From Clostridiaceae bacterium (lineage in GTDB: Bacteria; Bacillota; Clostridia; Saccharofermentanales; Fastidiosipilaceae), in the NCBI GenBank assembly GCA_012514965.1, contig JAAYZH010000249.1, positions 1 to 7,821 of the forward strand: a DNA stretch of 7,821 nt, given 5' to 3'. The notes under the pieces were generated by a model. It was not told the origin of the DNA. It did not search any database and was given only the letters and a program-made list of their open reading frames with translations. The translations under genes and the position numbers were made by a program. Numbering within the stretch: the first letter of the stretch is position 1; every line of letters begins with the position of its first letter. Positions 1 through 6,331 of this stretch are shown here, piece after piece.

Positions 1-717
1 GACCATTTCCGGAGTGTTTAAGTTCACTTTGCCTTCAGCGTCGATAAACTGACCGTTCTGGTGCTGCAGATACAGATAGATTTCGTCGGGCATCCCGGAA
101 AAACTCAACGGATAACCAAAAACATATTTCCCGGTCTTTTCTTTAATCGTTTTACCCATCTCGATGTAGTCATCCCAGGTTTTGACATCTTCGACGTTTA
201 CGCCCGCTTCTTCAAAAACATCTACACGGTACATCCATGCACTCGGTCCGATATCCCATGGAACAGCATAATATTTGCCATCAGTAGCGTGCTTGACCAT
301 GGACAACGGAGCCTCGGCAAAGTTTGCTTCCTCGGGCTTCACAATATCTGTCACATCGAGGAACACATCACCATAGGTGTTCATAAAGGCGGGGAAGTCA
401 CGATTCTGAGTCTGAAAAATATCCGGAACCCCTTGGCCGGAGATCAGGGACGGACGCAGCTGAGCATAGTCACTGTCAACGTATTGAACCGTAACCTTGC
501 CGGGGATCTTCGTGTTCTGCGCGTTATATGCCTCTGCAATGTCTGTCATTGCGTCTGCGGCATCATTCCACGATGCTACCACAATGTCCCCGCCGCCGGC
601 AGGAGCCGCCGTGGTCCCATCGGGTGCCTTCGTTGTCGTGCCTCCGCCACCGCCACAGCCTACGAACAAGGTAGCTGCTACGCCTAGCGAAAGAAGCGTG
701 CTGATGATTTTCTTCAT
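1..717 (-). CDS. Carbohydrate ABC transporter substrate-binding lipoprotein, 3' end outside window
   Basis: The open frame starts at the ATG at 717 and runs without a stop to base 1, giving the first 239 residues of a protein whose family is usually about 420-450 residues long. Residues 1-20 form a lipoprotein signal peptide (KK, a hydrophobic stretch, then LFVGC), so Cys21 should be lipidated and the protein anchored outside the membrane. A Gly/Thr/Ala-rich linker fills residues 22-43. The mature domain follows, with the family hallmarks GQGVPDIFQTQ (94-104), YYAVPWDIGP (149-158), YRVDVFEEAG (163-172) and TWDDYIEMGK (180-189), typical of family 1 extracellular solute-binding proteins serving CUT1 sugar importers. 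The start is supported by GAGGAGGT a few bases upstream (723-730). Permease genes would be expected past the left edge. It follows the AraC gene after a terminator-like hairpin and has its own regulatory region. The sugar cannot be read from the sequence. Confidence 0.94.
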   Translation of the reverse strand, partial: MKKIISTLLSLGVAATLFVGCGGGGGTTTKAPDGTTAAPAGGGDIVVASWNDAADAMTDIAEAYNAQNTKIPGKVTVQYVDSDYAQLRPSLISGQGVPDIFQTQNRDFPAFMNTYGDVFLDVTDIVKPEEANFAEAPLSMVKHATDGKYYAVPWDIGPSAWMYRVDVFEEAGVNVEDVKTWDDYIEMGKTIKEKTGKYVFGYPLSFSGMPDEIYLYLQHQNGQFIDAEGKVNLNTPEMV

Positions 718-735
718 GTTTACCTCCTCTTACTT

Positions 736-749
736 ACCCCTTAAGGGGT
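736..749. repeat. Perfect 14-bp palindrome in the leader of the binding-protein gene
   Basis: ACCCCTTAAGGGGT is a perfect palindrome located 6 bases upstream of the GAGGAGGT ribosome site of the solute-binding protein. It stands out as GC-rich in an AT-rich leader. It could be an operator near the transcription start or a short hairpin in the mRNA, although as RNA it would need to open its TTAA centre to form a loop and would then be small. The palindrome is seen directly. The function is inferred. Confidence 0.5.
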
Positions 750-750
750 T

Positions 751-940
751 TTAGACAATTACTAACTAGATTCTACACAATATTTGTATAAATTACTACA
801 GTCTGAACTTATTTTTTTCATTACTAAATTCGATTTTACTATGAAAGTTATACACAATAATGCATTGATAGGGAAAATTTTCGAGCGACTTGACACAATG
901 CGTCACTCTTGTGTCATAACATTATTGACAAGTTTTTGAA
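751..940 (-). promoter_or_regulatory. AT-rich regulatory region upstream of the ABC binding-protein gene
   Basis: This non-coding stretch separates the regulator's hairpin from the solute-binding protein gene. The element TTGTGT followed by A or C occurs on the minus strand starting at 780, 857 and 898, and once on the plus strand at 909-915. A minus-strand hexamer TAGAAT (775 to 770) matches the -10 consensus at five of six positions and would give a leader of about 45 bases, but no good -35 lies 17 bases upstream. That pattern suits a promoter needing an activator such as the AraC-type protein encoded just upstream. The repeats are visible; the promoter position is a weak inference. Confidence 0.4.
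891..916. promoter_or_regulatory. Inverted repeat TGACACAA-N10-TTGTGTCA, candidate operator
   Basis: TGACACAA (891-898) and TTGTGTCA (909-916) are perfect inverted copies separated by 10 bases, so the arms are 18 bases apart start to start. This fits a dimeric regulator touching two adjacent turns of one DNA face. The site lies about 175 bases upstream of the solute-binding protein start and downstream of the regulator's hairpin. Some AraC-family members (for example RhaR and RhaS) use inverted half-sites, so the neighbouring AraC protein is a candidate binder, but an unrelated repressor is equally possible. Confidence 0.45.
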
Positions 941-973
941 TAAGCGCCTGGCAGGACTTTCGCCAGGCGCTTA
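941..973 (-). terminator. Probable intrinsic terminator after the AraC gene
   Basis: TAAGCGCCTGGC (941-952) pairs perfectly with GCCAGGCGCTTA (962-973), a 12-bp GC-rich stem with a 9-base loop, 26 bases after the regulator's stop codon. In the minus direction the stem is followed by TTATTC or similar, so the U-tract is short and broken; termination may be incomplete. The loop plus one base of the stem (GTCCTG on the minus strand, 957 to 952) is complementary to CAGGAC just after the stop codon (997 to 992), so a competing pairing is possible. The hairpin is seen; its termination role is inferred from position. Confidence 0.65.
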
Positions 974-999
974 TCGCAGGAATAATCAAATGTCCTGAA

Positions 1000-1974
1000 T
1001 TAGTGTTTCTTGCCGCTGCGCAGACGTTTGCGAAAGTCGAAAGGTGTTTCGTTGTAAATCCGCTTAAATAACTTGTAGAAGTAGCTGCTGTTGCTGTAGC
1101 CTACGGTGTAAAGAATATCTTCGATGGCCATCTTCGTATTACACAAATAGTCCATGGCCAGCTCCATTCGTTTTTCTTGGAGATGGTCAGTAAAGTTCTT
1201 GCCGGTTTCTTCTTTGATCACAACGCTGACGTAAGCAAGCGACACCTTATGCCTGGCGGCAATGGCGGACAAATTCGGCGAATTGTAATGGTCATGCACT
1301 TCCTGGAGAGCTTCCGCCACCATCATCTTGCGATGATTGCCAGGGGCTGTCGTCAGACGGTCCGCGTGGCGCTGCAACTCGAGCATCAGCAGACCCATGG
1401 TGATCTTGCTGGCGCGGTGGTCCGGATTCCGCTCGGCCAAAAGTATCCCAATAAGATTTTCCACGAGGTTTTGGACCTGCCAGACATCGGCTACTTTGAA
1501 ATGGAGGAAGGACGATTCGCTGTGCTTCTGTTGCAGAGTGCTGATGATGAATTTGCCCATTGCGTTGTCGCCGCCAGCCTGCTCCAAGGCAAAATCAAAG
1601 AAAGCAGGCAAGGCCAGGAAATTCACAGCGACGTCCCCTTCCCCTGCCCGCTTGATCGCCTGCGTGACGTGTTGATTCATGAAGAGCAGCTCACCCTCTT
1701 GCAAAGTCACCTCAATAAGGTTATTGATGCGGTGCGTGGTTGTGCCCGAGCACATGTACATCACTTCCACAAAATTGTGACGGTGGGTCGGGAAGTCCAC
1801 AAAGCGGGTGTGCGGGCGCATGGTGATCAGTTGCCCATCGAGGAGCATCTTGTCCGAATCAATCACGAAGTCAAGCCGATCGGTATACAGCTGCATATTC
1901 AGGCTGCCGCCTGCCAGCAGACGTTCTTCTTCCGGGCTTATCTGTGCCAGCTTGTCCAGTAATTCCGCTCTCAT
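1000..1974 (-). CDS. AraC-family transcriptional regulator with cupin sensor domain
   Basis: A 324-residue protein of normal two-domain AraC architecture. Residues about 50-130 form the N-terminal cupin-type ligand pocket, recognisable from HRHNFVEVMYMCSG (64-77) and the following LQEGELLFMNQHV strand (91-103). Residues about 218-318 form the C-terminal double helix-turn-helix: the first around 233-256 (LSAIAARHKVSLAYVSVVIK), the second around 284-306, ending in the signature GYSNSSYFYKLFKRIYNETP with FRKRLR. Such proteins bind a sugar and activate nearby transport and hydrolase genes. It starts 32 bases after the GH3 stop, with AAAGGTAG as ribosome site, so it is probably the last gene of the MFS-acetyltransferase-GH3 operon, ended by the hairpin at 941-973. 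Placement between the hydrolase and the ABC binding protein suggests it controls one or both. The ligand is unknown. Confidence 0.95.
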   Translation of the reverse strand: MRAELLDKLAQISPEEERLLAGGSLNMQLYTDRLDFVIDSDKMLLDGQLITMRPHTRFVDFPTHRHNFVEVMYMCSGTTTHRINNLIEVTLQEGELLFMNQHVTQAIKRAGEGDVAVNFLALPAFFDFALEQAGGDNAMGKFIISTLQQKHSESSFLHFKVADVWQVQNLVENLIGILLAERNPDHRASKITMGLLMLELQRHADRLTTAPGNHRKMMVAEALQEVHDHYNSPNLSAIAARHKVSLAYVSVVIKEETGKNFTDHLQEKRMELAMDYLCNTKMAIEDILYTVGYSNSSYFYKLFKRIYNETPFDFRKRLRSGKKH

Positions 1975-2006
1975 CGGCCGCTACCTTTTACACAGTTATC
2001 AGGTTC

Positions 2007-4268
2007 CTAAACTTCGTTTTCGAATCTTCGTTTGAGTTTGTCTTCAAAGTCATCACCTAGGGATGCGAAGCTTAGCAAGCTGCGAATCGGCATAGAAAGA
2101 AGCATGGAATCTCGCATCAAGTCGCTGACAGCAGCATCTGCATTCGCCTCTTCTCTTCCGCCGCCGAAGACCTGTTCCATCTGTTGCATAAGCTCGCTGA
2201 TTGCGGCGCCTTTGCCGGCCTCTATGATGTCCGCGATCGTCGTGTGGTCCTGATGGATGAAGGGCAGGGGTTTACCCTCGATTGTAACGGTTGCTCGGAG
2301 AGGCAAGTCGCGGCTCGAACGCCCGACCTCGATGACATAGTCTCCGCTCGGGATATGCCAATCGGCAATCCGCTCTTCGTAGTAGGCAAAGCTGCGGGCA
2401 TCCAGGCTGAAGCTCACAGTCTGGCTGGCACCGGGCGCCAGCTCGACTTTGGCAAAACCCTTGAGCTCATGCGCGGGACGGGCCGTCTTGCCTGCCGGCG
2501 GCGCTACATAGACCTGCACCACTTCTTTGCCTGCACGTTCACCGATATTCTTGACCTCCGCCGTAACGGTGATCGGCTCACCTGCAAACGCGGCAGCGGA
2601 CAGCTGTAGATTGCTGATCGCAAATTCGGTGTAAGCCAGGCCAAAGCCAAACGGGAACTCGACGGGCATTTCACGTGAGTCATACCAGCGATAGCCCACG
2701 AAAATATCTTCCGCGTAGACGACTCGTTTGCTGTCGCCGGGGAAGTTCAGGTAGGCAGGTGTATCGGCCAGGCGCAGCGGTAAGGTCTCCGCTAAGCGGC
2801 CTGCCGGTGCGCTTTGTCCAAAGAGCAAGTCCACGCTCGCCTCGCCGACTGCCTGGCCGCCCAGATAGAGGTCGAGAACCGCCTTGACGTCGGCCAGCCA
2901 GGGCATGAGCACCGGACTGCCCTTGTGGAGAACAACCACCGTGTTCGGCTGGACGGCGCTGACCGCCGCGATCAGTTCATCTTGACATGCCGGCAGGTTC
3001 AGGTGGGTGCGGTCATAGCCTTCGCTCTCGAAGCTGTCGGGCAGCCCGGCGAAAATCACGGCAGCCTCTGCCGAGCGGGCAGCCTCCACCGCCTCCGCCA
3101 GACGCGCTGCGTCGGCCTGTTCACCGTCATCGCCCCAGCCCGGCGCGAACCGGACATTCGGAAGATCTGCCGCTGCGGTCACCGCGTTCGAGACCTTGAA
3201 GGGGTTGATGTGGCTCGAGCCGCCGCCCTGGAATCGCGGCGCCCGGGCAAAATGGCCGATAAAGACCACAGCCTTGTCTTCCGCCAACGGCAGCATATTA
3301 TTCTCGTTCTTCAGGAGGACCGCGCACTCGGCAGCCGCTTTGCGGGCAAAAGCGTGGTGAGCTTCTTGGTCATAGGAATCGATAGCGGGTTCAGCCGCCA
3401 GACCCTTGTCAATCCAGCGCAGGAGCTCCTCGACGGAGTGGTCGAGCGTCTCCTGGCTCAGCCTCCCACTCTCAAGGGCCTTCAGCAGCCTGCGGTCGTT
3501 GACGCCATTGCTGGAGGGCATTTCAAGATTAAGGCCGGCTTCAAGTGCTTCGACACGACGGTTCATGGCGCCCCAGTCGGTCATGACGATACCGTCGAAG
3601 CCCCATTCATCCCGCAAAACGTCCTTGAGCAGCCACTCGTGCTCACAGCAGTACGTACCGTTGAGACGGTTGTAAGCGCACATCAAAGTCCAGGGCTTCG
3701 CGTCCTTGACTGTTTTCTCAAAAGCGGCCAGATAAATCTCGCGCAAGGCCCGTTCGCTGACAATCGTGTCTGTGCTCATGCGGAAGTATTCCTGGTTATT
3801 CGCCGCGAAATGCTTGACGCTCACACCCACATTACGGCTCTGGATACCATTCACATACGAAGCCGACAGCTCACCGGCCAGGTAGGGGTCTTCCGAGAGA
3901 TACTCGAAGTTACGGCCGCACAGCGGGCTGCGCTTGATATTGATCGCAGGTCCCAAAACCGTGTGCAGTTTCTCCGCGCGGGCCTCGTCACCCAGATGTT
4001 CACCAAGAGTACCGATCAGTTCGCGGTCCCAGGACGAGGCCAGGGCCGAGCCGGCAGGGAAACACACCGCCTGAATACTCTCGTTCAAGCCCAGATGGTC
4101 ACTCGCATCCGCCTGCTTGCGCAGGCCATGAGGGCCGTCGCTCACCATAATCGACGGGATCCCCAGGCGTTCGACTGCTTTGGTCCACCAAAACCCTTCG
4201 CCCGAGCAAAGCCCGGTCTTCTCTTCATTCGTCAGGTTCTTCATGAGGTATGTAATATCCAGCTTCAT
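2007..4268 (-). CDS. Glycoside hydrolase family 3 (beta-glucosidase-like), cytosolic
   Basis: A 753-residue family 3 glycoside hydrolase that should cleave beta-linked glucosides or related beta-glycosides with retention. The order is: TIM-barrel domain (about 10-290) with VSDGPHGLR (42-50), KHFAANNQE (152-160) and the nucleophile region GIVMTDWGA, Asp231; the second alpha/beta domain (about 310-545) with QGGGSSHINP (347-356) and ESEGYDR (414-420), which should carry the acid/base glutamate; a fibronectin III-like domain (about 565-660) with KEVVQVYVAPP and ELKGFAKVELAPG; then a tail of about 85 residues ending in a charged DDFEDKLKRRFENEV. There is no signal peptide and no PA14 insertion, so it acts in the cytoplasm on imported glycosides. 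AAAGGAGAA 8 bases upstream supports the start at 4268. It follows the acetyltransferase by 43 bases, consistent with an operon. Exact substrate (cellobiose, other beta-glucosides, xylosides) cannot be read from the sequence. Confidence 0.97.
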   Translation of the reverse strand: MKLDITYLMKNLTNEEKTGLCSGEGFWWTKAVERLGIPSIMVSDGPHGLRKQADASDHLGLNESIQAVCFPAGSALASSWDRELIGTLGEHLGDEARAEKLHTVLGPAINIKRSPLCGRNFEYLSEDPYLAGELSASYVNGIQSRNVGVSVKHFAANNQEYFRMSTDTIVSERALREIYLAAFEKTVKDAKPWTLMCAYNRLNGTYCCEHEWLLKDVLRDEWGFDGIVMTDWGAMNRRVEALEAGLNLEMPSSNGVNDRRLLKALESGRLSQETLDHSVEELLRWIDKGLAAEPAIDSYDQEAHHAFARKAAAECAVLLKNENNMLPLAEDKAVVFIGHFARAPRFQGGGSSHINPFKVSNAVTAAADLPNVRFAPGWGDDGEQADAARLAEAVEAARSAEAAVIFAGLPDSFESEGYDRTHLNLPACQDELIAAVSAVQPNTVVVLHKGSPVLMPWLADVKAVLDLYLGGQAVGEASVDLLFGQSAPAGRLAETLPLRLADTPAYLNFPGDSKRVVYAEDIFVGYRWYDSREMPVEFPFGFGLAYTEFAISNLQLSAAAFAGEPITVTAEVKNIGERAGKEVVQVYVAPPAGKTARPAHELKGFAKVELAPGASQTVSFSLDARSFAYYEERIADWHIPSGDYVIEVGRSSRDLPLRATVTIEGKPLPFIHQDHTTIADIIEAGKGAAISELMQQMEQVFGGGREEANADAAVSDLMRDSMLLSMPIRSLLSFASLGDDFEDKLKRRFENEV

Positions 4269-4311
4269 GAGGTTCTCCTTTGGCCGTTATCCGGCAATAA
4301 ATCCTTGTACG

Positions 4312-4932
4312 TTACTCGTCCGCCCAATCTTCTTCGCGAATCTTCCTGTCCTTGAAATAGTACTGCTTGTCATAGTCATCTATCTCACGCAGCACGCGGC
4401 AGGGGTTGCCGACCGCGATCACATTCGAGGGCAGATCCTTCGTCACGACACTCCCCGCCCCGATCACCACATTGTCCCCGATCGTCACGCCGGGCACGAT
4501 AATCACGCCCGCCCCGATCCAGCAATTGCGGCCAATGCGCACAGGGAAGTTGTACTGCAGCCCACGCTCGCGAAGCTCCGGATCCAGCGGATGCCCGGCG
4601 GTAGCGATCACGACATTGGGGCCGAACATGGTGAAATCACCCACATAGACGTGAGTGTCGTCAACCATGGTTAAATTCGAATTCACATAGATTCCTTTGC
4701 CAAAATGGACAAATTTCGCGCCAAAATTCGCATGCAGCGGCGGCTCGATATAGCAATCCTCGCCGATCTCCGCAAACATCTCCCGCAGCAGGGCCTCGCG
4801 CTTCTCGGGCTCACTCGGCCGCGTCAGATTAAACTCATCCACAAGATCCTGACAGCGACGCTGCTCCTTGTGGATCTCCGGGTCCCACGGATAATACAAA
4901 TTCCCGTCATGCTGCCTGTCCAAATTGCTCAT
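4312..4932 (-). CDS. Maltose/galactoside O-acetyltransferase-type hexapeptide enzyme
   Basis: A 206-residue acetyl-CoA-dependent sugar O-acetyltransferase of the LacA/Maa group (183-203 residues in E. coli members). The N-terminal helical Mac region (about 8-60) is followed by a left-handed beta-helix made of hexapeptide repeats such as VGDFTMFGPNVVI, IGRNCWIGAGVIIVPGVTIGDNVVIGAGSVV (from 133 on, in parts). His114 in the TAGHPLD motif matches the catalytic histidine of this family. The ending VIAVGNPCRVLREI (171-184) is also typical, with an extra charged C-terminal stretch. GGGAGG about 7 bases upstream supports the start. These enzymes acetylate sugars that the cell cannot metabolise and are commonly encoded beside sugar transporters and glycosidases, as here between the MFS carrier and GH3 genes. 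Function class is certain; the preferred acceptor is not. Confidence 0.94.
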   Translation of the reverse strand: MSNLDRQHDGNLYYPWDPEIHKEQRRCQDLVDEFNLTRPSEPEKREALLREMFAEIGEDCYIEPPLHANFGAKFVHFGKGIYVNSNLTMVDDTHVYVGDFTMFGPNVVIATAGHPLDPELRERGLQYNFPVRIGRNCWIGAGVIIVPGVTIGDNVVIGAGSVVTKDLPSNVIAVGNPCRVLREIDDYDKQYYFKDRKIREEDWADE

Positions 4933-5026
4933 CCTCTGCCTCCCAATCCCCGGCTGTCCAGCAAGAAATTTCTATGCCTCTATCTTAGCGCATGAGGGGT
5001 AATTTTGGCCAAAAACAAGCCCGGAA
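4933..5026 (-). promoter_or_regulatory. MFS-acetyltransferase gap with palindrome TTTTGGCCAAAA
   Basis: The 94-base gap holds a perfect 12-bp palindrome, TTTTGGCCAAAA, at 5003-5014. On the minus strand a possible -10 TAAGAT (4987 to 4982) lies 18 bases after TGGCCA (5011 to 5006), which could serve as a weak -35, so the palindrome would overlap the promoter of an internal transcript for the acetyltransferase and GH3 genes. The gap is longer than the others in this operon (32 and 43 bases), which fits an internal control point. The palindrome is seen directly; promoter and operator roles are inference. Confidence 0.4.
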
Positions 5027-6211
5027 TTATTGTGAATCGCCGTTGATCAGCTTGATCGACACCAGCTTCTCATGCATTCCCAGCATCACCGCGGTCATCC
5101 CCAGCAGGTAAACCGGCAGCAAACTTATATTGATGTAATTCGCAATCAGGCCAAACAAAGGCGGCATAATCAGAATCCCCACATAAGCACTCGCCATTTG
5201 CACCCCGATAATCGCAGACGTCCGTTCGGCTCCAAAATATTCAGGCGTCGAGTGAATCACACTCGGATAGATCGGCGCGCAGCCCAAGCCAATAAGAATC
5301 AATCCAGCCAGGTCCGAAACACCGCCCAAAGGCAGCCAAAGCACCAGAATTCCGAGCACGATCACCGCCTCCCCCGCCCGGATCAGCGTCCGGTCGTGGA
5401 ATCGGAAGGTCAGGAACCCATTCAGCGCGCGGCCGGCCGTAATGCCCAGGAAGAAAAGACTCGCCCAGCCGGCCGCCTGCTCCGGATGCACACCGCGGTG
5501 CAAAACCAGGTAGCTGCTGGCCCACAGCCCCGCCGTCTGCTCAATCGCGCAGTAGCTGAAAAAGGTCAGCATAACCGCCTTAGCCCCGGGAATCTTGATC
5601 GTCTCCGCCAGCGTCAAAGCCCTGGTCGGAACCTCGTTGCCCTCAGCATCCATCACCGTAGTCGGCTGCTTCTTCCACAGGGGCAAGCTGAAAAAGAGAA
5701 CCAGACTTAGCGCCACCTGTATGAAAACAATGTAGCGATAGCCATGATTCCAGCCCTGCCCATTCGTCAGCGCATAGCCCATAATCGAAGGCCCGGCCGC
5801 CGCTCCGACGCCCCACATGCAATGCAGCCAGCTCATGTGGCGGCTTGAGTAATGCAGCGCTACATAATTATTCAAGGCAGCATCGACGCTGCCCGCCCCC
5901 AGGCCGTAGGGTATCGCCCAGAGCACCAGCATCCAGAATGAACCGCTGATCGAAAAGCCAAACAAAGCCAGCGCGGTGAGGGCGACGCTGACGAGGGTGA
6001 CTTTGCCCGTACCAAGTTTACGGTTCAGGCGGTCACTCATGAGACTCGAAATAATCGTGCCTCCGGCTATCGTCATGGAGATAATGCCGGCATAGTCGAG
6101 ATCGACTCCGAGGTCGAGATGCATGATCGGCCAGGCGGAGCCCAGCAGGGCGTCCGGCAGGCCAAGGCTGATAAAGGCTAAGTAGATGATCGCGAGCAGC
6201 AGGTGCAGCAT
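5027..6211 (-). CDS. MFS transporter, probable sugar or glycoside carrier
   Basis: A 394-residue major facilitator of normal length with about twelve membrane segments: six before and six after a hydrophilic central loop at about 180-205 (KKQPTTVMDAEGNEV). The loop between segments 2 and 3 carries the motif A-like SDRLNRKLGTGK (59-70). The second half has GLGCAPIYPSVIH (308-320) and GVQMASAYVGILIMPPLFG (336-354), a pattern seen in Firmicutes MFS proteins of the fucose permease-like type that lie beside glycosidase genes. It should import its substrate by cation symport in the cytoplasmic membrane. CGGAGGAAAC just before the ATG at 6211 fixes the start. It is the first gene of the probable operon with the acetyltransferase, GH3 and AraC genes. 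A glycoside substrate for the GH3 enzyme is inferred from the neighbours only; export of acetylated sugar is a possible alternative. Confidence 0.9.
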   Translation of the reverse strand: MLHLLLAIIYLAFISLGLPDALLGSAWPIMHLDLGVDLDYAGIISMTIAGGTIISSLMSDRLNRKLGTGKVTLVSVALTALALFGFSISGSFWMLVLWAIPYGLGAGSVDAALNNYVALHYSSRHMSWLHCMWGVGAAAGPSIMGYALTNGQGWNHGYRYIVFIQVALSLVLFFSLPLWKKQPTTVMDAEGNEVPTRALTLAETIKIPGAKAVMLTFFSYCAIEQTAGLWASSYLVLHRGVHPEQAAGWASLFFLGITAGRALNGFLTFRFHDRTLIRAGEAVIVLGILVLWLPLGGVSDLAGLILIGLGCAPIYPSVIHSTPEYFGAERTSAIIGVQMASAYVGILIMPPLFGLIANYINISLLPVYLLGMTAVMLGMHEKLVSIKLINGDSQ

Positions 6212-6239
6212 GTTTCCTCCGGTGGGTGTGAGTTTGCTT

Positions 6240-6261
6240 GGGCGGGTTGGGGTCGGCGGGG
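6240..6261 (+). other. Potential G-quadruplex sequence next to the MFS start
   Basis: Four guanine runs of 3, 3, 4 and 4 bases (6240-6242, 6244-6246, 6249-6252, 6258-6261) are separated by loops of 1, 2 and 5 bases, matching the common G3+N1-7 quadruplex rule. They lie on the plus strand, which is the template strand for the MFS gene, 29 bases upstream of its start codon. The mRNA leader would therefore be C-rich at this point. The pattern is seen; folding and any effect on transcription are not shown. Confidence 0.45.
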
Positions 6262-6279
6262 TCGGATTCGGATTCGGAT
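6262..6279. repeat. Three tandem copies of TCGGAT
   Basis: The hexamer TCGGAT is repeated exactly three times, directly following the G-rich run at 6240-6261 and 51 bases upstream of the MFS start. Hexamer repeats can change copy number by slippage, so the distance between promoter elements and the MFS gene could vary among strains. The repeat is seen directly; variation is a guess. Confidence 0.6.
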
Positions 6280-6305
6280 TTACACAGTATGATTAGGATA
6301 CCCTT

Positions 6306-6331
6306 TTGGCTGTATCTTGGCCATGCTTGGC
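6306..6331. promoter_or_regulatory. Three TTGGC elements phased by one helical turn
   Basis: TTGGC occurs at 6306-6310, 6317-6321 and 6327-6331, with start-to-start spacings of 11 and 10 bases, so all three face the same side of the helix. The middle copy extends into the palindrome TGGCCA (6318-6323). The array is 95-120 bases upstream of the MFS start, a normal distance for an activator or repressor site. Further TGGCCA copies occur at 6372-6377, 6442-6447 and 5006-5011. The spacing is seen; a regulator is not identified. Confidence 0.4.

Noticed and set aside
61..687. 208-codon plus-strand frame at the left edge
   Set aside because: It is the shadow of the solute-binding lipoprotein on the minus strand, which has a signal peptide, lipobox, family motifs and a strong ribosome site.
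890..920. Plus-strand promoter TTGACA (890-895) with CATAAC
   Set aside because: The spacing to CATAAC is 19 bases, and transcription would run straight into the hairpin and then antisense to the AraC gene with no gene to serve. The TTGACA overlaps the inverted repeat and is better explained by it.
1177..1962. 261-codon plus-strand frame antisense to the AraC gene
   Set aside because: The minus strand encodes a complete AraC protein with both domains; the plus-strand product is rich in His and Gln with no recognisable family.
2814..4355. 513-codon open frame on the plus strand, antisense to the GH3 gene
   Set aside because: Long antisense frames are common opposite GC-rich genes with strong codon bias. 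The translation shows no domain, the opposite strand has complete GH3 motifs, and no ribosome site or promoter is evident.
5072..5710. 212-codon plus-strand frame antisense to the MFS gene
   Set aside because: The product is dominated by Arg, Gln, His and Asn, as expected opposite a hydrophobic membrane protein; no start signals.
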